Below, piece after piece: positions 36,166-43,713 of a DNA stretch of 59,730 nucleotides. The DNA is from Nocardia carnea (GTDB lineage: Bacteria; Actinomycetota; Actinomycetes; Mycobacteriales; Mycobacteriaceae). The position numbers were made by a program, and so were the translations under genes. The stretch is from assembly GCF_029868325.1 (NCBI RefSeq), contig NZ_JARWNW010000299.1, positions 1 through 59,730 on the forward strand, written 5' to 3'. Position 1 is the stretch's first letter. Each line of letters begins with the position of its first letter. The notes beneath the pieces were generated by a model. That model worked only from the letters and a program-made list of their open reading frames with translations. It was not told the DNA's origin and searched no databases.

Positions 36166-37007
36166 CGGGGACCGGCCGGTGGTTGCCGGGGGTCGGTCGG
36201 AAGTGCTGCCGGTGCCCCTTGCGGCGGCTGCCGCCGGCCATCCTCCGTCGAAACGCGAGGCGATTCCGTCGCCGGCGGTAGTTGCGGATCCGGTTGTGCC
36301 GCGGTCTTGTCCGGCTGCTCGATGCCGGGCGCGAGTTCGGCGTCCAGCACCATCTCGTCGGCGAAATAGTGCGGCGCCGGCCCGAAAGCCTTGCGGGCGT
36401 TGTTGATCGTGGCCTTGCCGAGCGCCCGGTTGCCGACACCGCCGATCACGGCGCCGATTCCGGCGGGGACCACCTTCCCGGCCATCAGCGCGGCGCGTTT
36501 GGTGAGGAACCGCACGATGAAGCGTTTGAGCAGCGAATCGTTCATACCGGACAGGCCGGGAACCTTGTCCGCGAAAACGGTGCCCCAGTTCTTGGCCGAG
36601 GATCCGACGCTTTTCTGCACGATCTCCATACCGCTGTCGCCCAGGACCACGGCCAGCACCATGGCGCGGCGCCGCGGGGCGTCCTCGGGCCGGACACCGT
36701 GTACGGCGGCCACCGCAAGCGTGAACAACGCCGAGGCTTCCATGAAGAAGGTGGTTTCGGCGCTCACCGCGGCAAGTGCGGCGATCGTGCCGACCCCCGG
36801 AACCGCGGCCGAGGCACCCACCGCACTACCGCTGCCCGTGACCGCCAGCAGATACTGGCGTTCCAGGCGTTCGACGATCTGGGCGGGCGTTTCGTCCGGA
36901 TGGGCCCGCCGCAGTCGCGCGACGTACTTGGCGACGGCGGGTGCTTGTAGCCGGGAACCGTGGTCGAGCGCCTCGATCACGGCTTTTTCCACTGCCCCGT
37001 TACGCAC
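36162..37007 (-). CDS. Conserved membrane-associated protein of unknown function
   Basis: I do not recognise this 281-residue protein with confidence; it recalls EcsC-like proteins. The N-terminal third is helical and charged. A hydrophobic central block follows (GSAVGASAAVPGVGTIAALAAV, then a second from FFMEASALFTLAVAAV), and the rest ends in a Pro/Gln-rich tail from about 230. The GTG start has GGAGG upstream and its stop overlaps the ATPase start. Leading a permease operon suggests a role in membrane homeostasis or transporter assembly, which is inference only. Confidence 0.7.
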   Translation of the reverse strand: MRNGAVEKAVIEALDHGSRLQAPAVAKYVARLRRAHPDETPAQIVERLERQYLLAVTGSGSAVGASAAVPGVGTIAALAAVSAETTFFMEASALFTLAVAAVHGVRPEDAPRRRAMVLAVVLGDSGMEIVQKSVGSSAKNWGTVFADKVPGLSGMNDSLLKRFIVRFLTKRAALMAGKVVPAGIGAVIGGVGNRALGKATINNARKAFGPAPHYFADEMVLDAELAPGIEQPDKTAAQPDPQLPPATESPRVSTEDGRRQPPQGAPAALPTDPRQPPAGPR

Positions 37008-37357
37008 GGCGTCATCCTCCTTTGCGAGCCCTATGCACTGTATGGCACGGGGCCGACCTTCGTCCGTTCCGACAACGGATTACCCGGCTTCCGGGTTCCG
37101 ATGCGCGCGGGCAGCGGTGCGTCCGATCGGCTCCCGGAACACCGGGTGGTCACCTCTCGGGACCCGCTGTTCCGGTGCACCGGCTTCTGCATACGCCGTC
37201 GGTTGGGTCGGTCGGTGAAATCACCATGGCGAATGTGCGAAGGGAAGGTGTGCTGTTCGGTCCATCGCCGGAACTGGGCACCACCACCGGACGCGCCTGC
37301 CGGGCCGGCGGTGGTCTTGCGCCCGCGTTACCGCGGCGGCGTCGGGCCCTGCCCGAT
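37008..37357. other. Intergenic region, no gene seen
   Basis: This 350-base gap lies between the minus-strand operon start and the end of the next minus-strand gene. Open frames are motif-free. A loose inverted pair, CCGGAACA (37134-37141) and TGTTCCGG (37168-37175), may form a weak hairpin. The right part of the region should carry the terminator of the reductase gene, but no strong stem was found. Confidence 0.55.
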
Positions 37358-38377
37358 CTATCGGGCGCCGTGTTCTGCTGGGACCTCTTCGCCGGGAACG
37401 GGCGGTTCGGGTGGGGTGCCGTCGCCGAAGGGGCGTCCGCGGAGCGCTTCGCGGCCGTGGGGAGACAGCCAGGCGGACAGTTCCGGTCCCTTGGGGACGA
37501 TCTGCGTCGGGTTGATATCCGTATGGACCTTGTAATAGTGGTCCTTGATCTGGGTGAAGTCGATCGTGTCGCCGAATCCGGGGGTCTGGAACAGGTCCCG
37601 GGCATAGGCCCACAGGACCGGCATCTCGGTGAGTTTGCTGCGGTTGCATTTGAAGTGGCCGTGATACACGGGGTCGAAGCGGACCAGGGTGGTGAACAGC
37701 CGGATATCGGCCTCGGTGATCGTGTCACCCACCAGGTAGCGCTGTCCGGACAGGCGGTCGCTCAGCCAGTCCAGTGCCGTGAACAGGCGGTCGTAGGCGG
37801 CGTCGTAGGCGTCCTGGGCGCCGGCGAACCCGCAGCGATACACCCCGTTGTTCACCTCACGGAAGACCCGCGCGTTCACCTCGTCGATCTCGGCACGCAA
37901 CGGTTCGGGGTAGAGCTGGGGTGCCCCGGCGCGATGGTGGGCGGTCCACTCCAGTGAGAAATCGAGGGTGATCTGCGCGTAGTCGTTGGTGACGACCTGC
38001 CCGGTGGGCACGTCCACGATCGCCGGCACGGTGATTCCGCGAGGGTAATCCGGGAACCGGGCCAGATAGGCGTCGCGCAGCCGGGGGATCCGCAGGACCG
38101 GATCGAGGCCGCCGGGGTCCAGGTCGAAGGTCCAGCTCAGTTTGTCGTGGGTGGGCCCGCACAGGCCCAGCGATATCGCCGACTCCAGGCCCAGCAGGCG
38201 GCGCACGATCAGGGTCCGGTTCGCCCACGGGCAGGCCCGGGCGGCGACGAGCCGGTAACGGCCCGGCTCCACCGGGTAACCGTCACGACCGTCGGCGGTG
38301 ATCCGGGTGGTGATGTAGTTGGTATCGCGTTTGAACTCACCCGGTTCGACGTAGCTGCCCTGTTCGGTTTCGGTCAT
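37358..38377 (-). CDS. Glutathionyl-hydroquinone-reductase-like GST protein
   Basis: A 339-residue protein of the omega/Xi-class GST family (YqjG/ECM4). The active-site cysteine is in RACPWANRTLIVRR; the later GQRYLVGDTITEADIRLFTT and KLTEMPVLWAYARDLFQTP are family hallmarks. In other bacteria it reduces glutathionyl-quinones; an actinobacterium without glutathione would presumably use mycothiol, which is inference. The ATG at 38377 is chosen for its MTETEQGSY start. It is divergent from the enoyl-CoA hydratase gene with only 38 bases between the starts. Confidence 0.9.
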   Translation of the reverse strand: MTETEQGSYVEPGEFKRDTNYITTRITADGRDGYPVEPGRYRLVAARACPWANRTLIVRRLLGLESAISLGLCGPTHDKLSWTFDLDPGGLDPVLRIPRLRDAYLARFPDYPRGITVPAIVDVPTGQVVTNDYAQITLDFSLEWTAHHRAGAPQLYPEPLRAEIDEVNARVFREVNNGVYRCGFAGAQDAYDAAYDRLFTALDWLSDRLSGQRYLVGDTITEADIRLFTTLVRFDPVYHGHFKCNRSKLTEMPVLWAYARDLFQTPGFGDTIDFTQIKDHYYKVHTDINPTQIVPKGPELSAWLSPHGREALRGRPFGDGTPPEPPVPGEEVPAEHGAR

Positions 38378-38415
38378 GTTCCCAGTCTGGCAGGACCGGG
38401 CCATAAGCTGGCGAG

Positions 38416-39207
38416 ATGAGCACGAAACCCACTCGTCTGGAACGTTCGGTCACCACAGGCGGCGCCGAGATCGCGACGCTGACGTTGGCGGCCCCGCCGC
38501 TCAACCTGTTCGACAAGGCCATGTTCGACGCGCTGGCCGGCGATATGGCCGAGCTCACCGCGCGGCCACCGCGGGCCCTGCTGATCCGCGCCGAGGGGAA
38601 GGTGGTCTCCGGCGGTGTGGATGTGCACAGTTTCGACGGGCTGACCGCCGAACAGGGTGCGCAACTGTGGCAGGACCTGTTCGACCGGATCAGCCACCCG
38701 ATCGAGGCACTGCCCTGCCCGGTGGTGTTCGCGGCGCATGCGCTCACGCTCACCGCCGCCTTCGAGATCGCGCTGGCCTGTGATCTGATCCTGGCCGCGC
38801 CGAAGGCGAAGTTCGGCCTGGTGGAGATCGTGGTCGGACTGACCCCGTCGATGGGCGGTCCGCAGCGGCTGGCCGAACGCGCGGGGTCGGGACGGGCGCG
38901 CGAACTGGTGATGACCGGCGATCTGTACGACGCCGCCACCATGCGGGAGTGGGGTGTGGTCAACCAGGTCCACGACGATGTGGAGACCGCCGCGGTGGCG
39001 CTCACCCATCGGCTGGCCGAGGGGCCGACGCGTGCGCACGCGGCCACCAAACGGATCGTGGAGGCGTGGCGTTCGGGCGGGGTGGGGCACGCGGATTCGG
39101 TGACACCCGAGGTCTCCGGCGAGTTGTTCGATACCGAGGATCTGCCGCGCGCGGTACGCAGCTTTCTCGAGGTCGGCCCGGGTAAGGCCACCTACAGCGG
39201 CCGCTGA
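38416..39207 (+). CDS. Enoyl-CoA hydratase/isomerase family protein
   Basis: A 263-residue crotonase-fold protein that should hydrate or isomerise enoyl-CoAs in beta-oxidation. EGKVVSGGVDVHSF and AAFEIALACDLILAA, then LVEIVVGLTPSMGGPQRLAER are the crotonase landmarks. The usual GGGxE oxyanion-hole segment is TAAFE here: the glutamate is kept but the glycines are replaced, so the reaction may be unusual. The other conserved acid is E in VEIVVGL. The gene is followed closely by the acyl-CoA synthetase-like gene. Confidence 0.87.
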   Translation: MSTKPTRLERSVTTGGAEIATLTLAAPPLNLFDKAMFDALAGDMAELTARPPRALLIRAEGKVVSGGVDVHSFDGLTAEQGAQLWQDLFDRISHPIEALPCPVVFAAHALTLTAAFEIALACDLILAAPKAKFGLVEIVVGLTPSMGGPQRLAERAGSGRARELVMTGDLYDAATMREWGVVNQVHDDVETAAVALTHRLAEGPTRAHAATKRIVEAWRSGGVGHADSVTPEVSGELFDTEDLPRAVRSFLEVGPGKATYSGR

Positions 39208-39294
39208 GTTGCGGGAAAGTTGCCGGAAAACCACTTCCGGATCTCGATTCGACCGGATTCGCCGACTCCGCACTCATTTTTGTGATCTGGGTCA

Positions 39295-39300
39295 TATAGT
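39295..39300 (+). promoter_or_regulatory. Candidate -10 box of the synthetase-like gene
   Basis: TATAGT lies 36 bases before the ATG at 39337 and is followed by a Shine-Dalgarno GGAGG. No clear -35 accompanies it. Confidence 0.4.
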
Positions 39301-39336
39301 CACAGGTGCCTGACTGTTCGACTGTGCGGAGGTTCG

Positions 39337-40782
39337 ATGCAAGCCGGTACCACCACGACCATCGGGCCTGCTGCCGGTCCACTACACCGCGCGACCACCG
39401 GGCAACCGGCCCCGGCGCAACCGGCCCCGGCGAGCGCCGAGCACGGTGACGGGCCTGCGGAATCGCCACCGCAGGATCTCGAAGGCCCGCGCCGCCGGGC
39501 CGATTCACCCGCAATCTCGCTGGTGGAGTTCCCGCTCGCCGATCCGGCTTCGGCGGCGCCGCTCTCCCGCGGGGCGGACGGCGTCCTGCGGTACGGCAAT
39601 CTGAGTCCGGCACTGACCGAACTGCTCGATCTGCAGGTCCACGCATTCGCCGATCGGGAGGCCGTGGTGGAGGTCGGCGGCGGCCGGCTCACCTATCGAG
39701 AACTCTGGCATTCGGCGTCACGGGTGGCCGGTGGTTTGCAGGAGCACGGGATCGGCTACGGCGACAGGGTCGCGGTGCATATGCCGCCCGGGGTGCGCTG
39801 GGTGCAGGCGTTCCTGGGGGCGCTGCTCAGCGGTGCGGTGCCGGTACTGGTGCATCACGGTCTGCCGGACGGGGCGGCCGAACAGGTCATCGCCGACAGT
39901 GATGCCGATTTCGTCCTGGGTTCGGCGCAGCGCGGTTGCGGTGCCACCCGCAGCGACGGGCCGTGGTCCCCCGATCTCCCCGACGGCGCGGCGTTCATCG
40001 ACGACGGGGCGGCACTCAACGATCTGGCGTTGCTCTGCTACACCGACGGGGCGGGCGGGAACGAGCTACCGACCGGTGTCGAACTGACCAACGAGAATCT
40101 GCTGTCGGCGATCAGATCGATGGTGGCGGCGCTCGATCTGCCCACCGATGGGATGCGCAACCTGGTACTCCAGCCGCTGGCCCACGCCGGTGGCTGTGTG
40201 GATCAGCTGCTGCCGACCTTCGCGGTCGGTGGCACGGTGGTGCTGGCGCAGGGCGGCGCGGGAGTCGCGCGGGCCATCGCCGGCGAAGGCGTCGATACGG
40301 TGGCCGCGAACACCCGCATCCTCGCCGGGCTGCTCCCCGAGCTCGCGGTGGGCCGGGCCGGTGGGCTACCGACCGATCGGGTGGTACGGATCAGCAGGTC
40401 GGATCAGCGTCTCCCCACGGCCGGGAGCGCCGAGCCCGACTTTCTGGCGGAGCTGTGCCAGGTCTTCCCGTCCGCCCGGCAGTGGTCGGTATGGGGCGCT
40501 ACCGAGACCAGCGGTATCGGTCTCGCGCTCGGTCCCACCGCCGGCCTCGTCGGCGGTGTGGACGGTACGGTACTGGGCTTTCCGTTCGGCGGCACCGAGC
40601 TGGCGCTGTGCGGCCCACGGGCCGCGGCCGGTCACGGTGAACTGCTGTGCCGCGGGCCGAATGTGTCCCGGCGGTATTGGAAAGATCCGCAACGCACCGC
40701 CGATCGGTTCACCGGCACCTGGTTCCACACGGGTGATCAGGTGAGTATCGGCCGCGATGGGCTGGTTCGGCGCAGTGCCTGA
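39337..40782 (+). CDS. Truncated, degenerate acyl-CoA synthetase-like protein
   Basis: A 481-residue relative of AMP-forming ligases. It has a 60-residue Pro/Ala-rich N-terminal tail, then the ligase core (LTYRELWHSASRVAGGLQEH, WGATETSGIG, TGD near the end). The ATP-binding loop is abnormal: where YTSGTTGxPKG is expected, Y235 begins CYTDGAGGNELPTGVELTN, so Ser/Thr/Thr and Lys are lost. The protein stops at DGLVRRSA, about where the hinge begins, so the C-terminal domain with the catalytic lysine is absent. Adenylation seems unlikely. The ATG is fixed by GGAGG, so the unusual N-terminus is real. It may be a pseudo-enzyme or a decaying gene. Confidence 0.8.
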   Translation: MQAGTTTTIGPAAGPLHRATTGQPAPAQPAPASAEHGDGPAESPPQDLEGPRRRADSPAISLVEFPLADPASAAPLSRGADGVLRYGNLSPALTELLDLQVHAFADREAVVEVGGGRLTYRELWHSASRVAGGLQEHGIGYGDRVAVHMPPGVRWVQAFLGALLSGAVPVLVHHGLPDGAAEQVIADSDADFVLGSAQRGCGATRSDGPWSPDLPDGAAFIDDGAALNDLALLCYTDGAGGNELPTGVELTNENLLSAIRSMVAALDLPTDGMRNLVLQPLAHAGGCVDQLLPTFAVGGTVVLAQGGAGVARAIAGEGVDTVAANTRILAGLLPELAVGRAGGLPTDRVVRISRSDQRLPTAGSAEPDFLAELCQVFPSARQWSVWGATETSGIGLALGPTAGLVGGVDGTVLGFPFGGTELALCGPRAAAGHGELLCRGPNVSRRYWKDPQRTADRFTGTWFHTGDQVSIGRDGLVRRSA

Positions 40783-40791
40783 AGCCCGGCC

Positions 40792-41550
40792 TCAGGCGAC
40801 GAGCCGGTCACGCAGCCGTTCCCGCAGGTCCGGGGTGAACCCGACCGCCCGCAGGTAGGAGTCGAAATCTCCGTGCAATTCCGTGCCGGCCTCCAGGCCG
40901 GCGCGCAGGTATTCCTCGCGAACTTCGAGTACCGCCTGTGGCAGGTCGGCGCCGAACTCGTCCTTCAGCGAGGAGCGCAGTTCGGCGACGGCGTGGTTGC
41001 TCAGCAGGTAATCGGTGAGGATCTCGGTCTCCGGAACGCCCACTGCCCGCAGCATGGTGGCCACCGACCACCCGGTGCGATCTTTACCGGCCGCGCAGTG
41101 CACCAGAACGGCGCCACGATCGGCAACGATCGCTTCGGCGAGGGCCAGCAGAGCGGTATGCGCCTCCGGGCTGGCCGGAAAACCCCGGTACACGTCCATC
41201 ATGTAGGCCAGCGCCGCGCCGGGTGCGTCCTCCCGGCCGGCGGCCGCCTCGTGCGGCGGAGCGGTGGCGGTTTCGCCGTGGAACGGAGTGACCCGGAGCT
41301 GGATATCCGGCGGGAGGTGATCGGCGCCCGCGCGCTCGATCTCCCGGTATCCGCGCAGGTCGTGGACCGCGCCGACGCCGAGTTCGCGCAGGGTCGCATG
41401 GCCGGGGTCGCCGAGGCGGCTGAGCTGGGCCGACCGGAGTAGGACCCCGGGCCGGATGGTCCCGCCGCCGTGGACGGGCAGGCCGCCGAGGTCTCGGAAA
41501 TTGAAGGTGCCGCTGATCCGTAGATGGTCGGCGAGGGGAGAGCTGGTCAC
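40792..41550 (-). CDS. Tyrosine phosphatase, PtpB-like
   Basis: A 252-residue phosphatase of the MptpB/PTP family that lacks a signal peptide. The P-loop reads HCAAGKDRTGW (C152 nucleophile, R158), and the N-terminal FNFRDLGGLPVHGGGTIRPGV is the family lead. The family dephosphorylates tyrosine and, in mycobacteria, phosphoinositides. The GTG start lacks a Shine-Dalgarno; TAGCCT six bases before it on the coding strand suggests a leaderless message. It converges on the synthetase-like gene with a 9-base gap. The MptpB comparison is by motif and layout; secretion is not shown. Confidence 0.9.
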   Translation of the reverse strand: MTSSPLADHLRISGTFNFRDLGGLPVHGGGTIRPGVLLRSAQLSRLGDPGHATLRELGVGAVHDLRGYREIERAGADHLPPDIQLRVTPFHGETATAPPHEAAAGREDAPGAALAYMMDVYRGFPASPEAHTALLALAEAIVADRGAVLVHCAAGKDRTGWSVATMLRAVGVPETEILTDYLLSNHAVAELRSSLKDEFGADLPQAVLEVREEYLRAGLEAGTELHGDFDSYLRAVGFTPDLRERLRDRLVA

Positions 41551-41950
41551 CGAATCAGGCTAACCGGCCGGACAGAAATGGGAGGCGGTGTGTGATGAGG
41601 CACAGCGATCGGGCTACCCGGTGGCATCGTCGTAGACTGGCCGATGGCCTCTGCCCGGCGGGCGGCAGGCCGGTGCCGGTACCGAGTGCCCCAGGTCCCG
41701 GTTGTGAAAAGCCGCGGTTGCGGAGGGGTCACAAAACAGGCTTCGGGTACGGGTTTCCCCGTGTAGCTGTTCTCAAACCCCGAAAACGTTTCTAATATTG
41801 AGTTGACGGATTGGTTGGGCGGTAACTTCCCGACCTTGCGCCTGCCGATCCGGCCGGCCTCTTCGGTGCCGTGTTTCGGTGCCGAAGTGTGCGATGTGTT
41901 TTGCGAGGGAGCTTGCGTTGGGCGTACGTGGAGAAATAGCGGAGGGTCGT
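41551..41950. other. Intergenic region with AT-rich segment
   Basis: No gene is supported. The segment 41775-41830 is AT-richer than its surroundings and includes TAATAT (41793-41798) and TTGACG (41803-41808), so it may hold the promoter of the downstream TetR-like gene. Exact assignment is not possible by eye. Confidence 0.55.
41557..41562 (-). promoter_or_regulatory. Candidate -10 for a leaderless phosphatase transcript
   Basis: TAGCCT on the minus strand ends six bases before the GTG, the spacing expected if transcription starts at the start codon. Confidence 0.35.
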
Positions 41951-42397
41951 ATGCGATCGGCCGTGCGTGAAGCGGTCGAAAACGCCGACGCGGTGCTGGA
42001 TATCACCGGGTTACGTGCGTTGCGAGTGTTACTGCATGCGGGTTTCAGCGCCTATTGGCCGCTGGTGAAGTCCCGGCCGGTCCAGCAGATCCACGCTTAC
42101 GAGAAGACGGTGCAGACGCTGTGCCGGCACTGGGATTCGCGTGCGGATTACGTCCCTGACCCGGTGGTATCGGAGCGGCAGCGGACCCAGCAGCAGCATG
42201 TGGTGGAATGGCTCGAACTATGTGCCCAGCGCTCCGGCACCCGCTGGATCGAGCCGGTCGATTCGGTGGCGGGGTATGTGATCACCGTGGTGCAGGGTTC
42301 GGTGCTGCGCTGGCTGGCCGATTGTGACGACGAGGCGATTCTGGTGGCCTTCGACGATCTGGTGTCGAATCTGGTCACCCGCGCTGTCGACGCCTGA
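41951..42397 (+). CDS. TetR-like protein lacking the helix-turn-helix
   Basis: A 148-residue helical protein whose body (LLHAGFSAYWPLVKSRPVQQ, then IHAYEKTVQTLCRHW) resembles the ligand-binding part of TetR regulators. The start (MRSAVREAVENADAVL) resembles TetR helix 1, but the expected helix-turn-helix is missing between ITGLRALRV and HAGFSAYW. ATG 41951 follows GGAGGG (41941-41946), so the 172-residue longer frame is not used. It may be an internal-deletion remnant or a stand-alone sensor domain. It precedes the amino acid deaminase/aldolase gene. Confidence 0.65.
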   Translation: MRSAVREAVENADAVLDITGLRALRVLLHAGFSAYWPLVKSRPVQQIHAYEKTVQTLCRHWDSRADYVPDPVVSERQRTQQQHVVEWLELCAQRSGTRWIEPVDSVAGYVITVVQGSVLRWLADCDDEAILVAFDDLVSNLVTRAVDA

Positions 42398-42444
42398 TTC
42401 CGAAAAGCTGGACGTATGACCAGTCCGGTGGTTGAGTGGGCGGG

Positions 42445-43623
42445 GTGAGCACGACCCCGCCGATTGCCCACCTGCATGCGGCCACCGCCGACCTCGATCC
42501 GCCGCTCGCCGCGGTGGACCTGACCGTATTACGCGCGAATGCCGCCGACCTGGTCCGCCGTGCCGGCGGCAGGCCGCTGCGCGTCGCCAGCAAATCGGTG
42601 CGCTGCCGGGCTGTGCTCGCGGAGGTACTGGGTCCGGAGCTGACGGCCGCGGGCGGTTTCGCCGGGATCATGTCGTACTCGCTTGCCGAGGCGCTGTGGC
42701 TGGTCCGGTGCGGTGCCCGCGATGTGCTGCTCGGCTATCCCACCGTTGATCGCGCGGCGCTCGCCGCGCTCGCCGGCGACGACACCGCGCTCGAGGCGAT
42801 CACCCTGATGGTCGACGACACCGCCCAGCTCGACCTGATCCGCGCCGCGATGGGTAACAACCGCGTGGCACCGCGCCTCTGCCTGGATGTCGACGCCTCG
42901 CTGCGGATCGGGCCGCTGCATCTGGGGGTGCGCCGATCGCCGGTACGCACGCCCGAGCAGGCCGCGGCCCTCGCCGCGCGGGCCCGTGCGGACGGCTTCC
43001 GAGTCGTCGGGCTGATGACCTACGAGGCGCAGATCGCCGGGCTGCCGGATTCCTCGCTCGCTGTGCGGCTGGTGAAAAAGGCGTCCGCTCGCGAGATCGA
43101 GCGCCGCCGGGCCGCTGTGCTGGCGGCCGTGGTCTCGGTGACCGGCGAGCTGGAGATCGTCAACAGTGGCGGCACCGGATCCGTCGAGCTCAGTGCGGCG
43201 GCGGCCGGGGTCACCGAGATCACCGCAGGCTCAGGGCTTTACGTGCCGACACTATTCGACGACTATCGTTCGTTCCGCCCGCGGCCCGCCCTGTATTTCG
43301 CACTGCCGGTACTACGCCGGCCCGCCTCCGATATCGCCACGGTTTTCGCGGGTGGGTATATCGCGTCCGGTCCGGCCGGGGCGAGCCGTGTGCCTAAACC
43401 GGTGTGGCCCAAGGATTTGCGGATGCTGGGTACCGAGGGGGCCGGCGAGGTGCAGACACCGCTGTCGGGATCGGCCGTGCCGGATATCGGGGACCGGGTG
43501 TGGTTTCGTCATGCCAAGGCCGGTGAGCTGTGTGAACGGTTCGATCGGTTGTACCTGGTCGACAGTGACGGGTCGCGCACCGAGGTGCCGACCTACCGCG
43601 GTGAAGGGAAATGCTTCGGGTGA
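42445..43623 (+). CDS. Amino acid deaminase/aldolase (alanine-racemase-like fold)
   Basis: A 392-residue PLP enzyme with an alanine-racemase-type TIM barrel: LRVASKSVRCRAVL carries the Schiff-base lysine (K50), and GSGLYVPTLFDDY and the late C-terminal domain with RVWFRHAKAGELCERFDRLY fit D-threonine aldolase/D-serine dehydratase relatives. The reaction is probably deamination or aldol cleavage of a D- or beta-hydroxy-amino acid; the substrate is unknown. GTG at 42445 (MSTTPPIAHLH) is preferred, with GTG 42436 also possible. It follows the TetR-like remnant on the same strand. Confidence 0.82.
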   Translation: MSTTPPIAHLHAATADLDPPLAAVDLTVLRANAADLVRRAGGRPLRVASKSVRCRAVLAEVLGPELTAAGGFAGIMSYSLAEALWLVRCGARDVLLGYPTVDRAALAALAGDDTALEAITLMVDDTAQLDLIRAAMGNNRVAPRLCLDVDASLRIGPLHLGVRRSPVRTPEQAAALAARARADGFRVVGLMTYEAQIAGLPDSSLAVRLVKKASAREIERRRAAVLAAVVSVTGELEIVNSGGTGSVELSAAAAGVTEITAGSGLYVPTLFDDYRSFRPRPALYFALPVLRRPASDIATVFAGGYIASGPAGASRVPKPVWPKDLRMLGTEGAGEVQTPLSGSAVPDIGDRVWFRHAKAGELCERFDRLYLVDSDGSRTEVPTYRGEGKCFG

Positions 43624-43713
43624 TTCCCGGCGAAATCCGGACGACCCGAAAAATAGCGGTGAGCCGGACTGCCGGACGAAATTCAGGTGGTCCGGAGAAT
43701 TCGTTTCCCGCGC

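Noticed and set aside
37008..37357. tRNA or small RNA gene
   Set aside because: No cloverleaf or T-loop-like sequence was seen; only loose inverted repeats.
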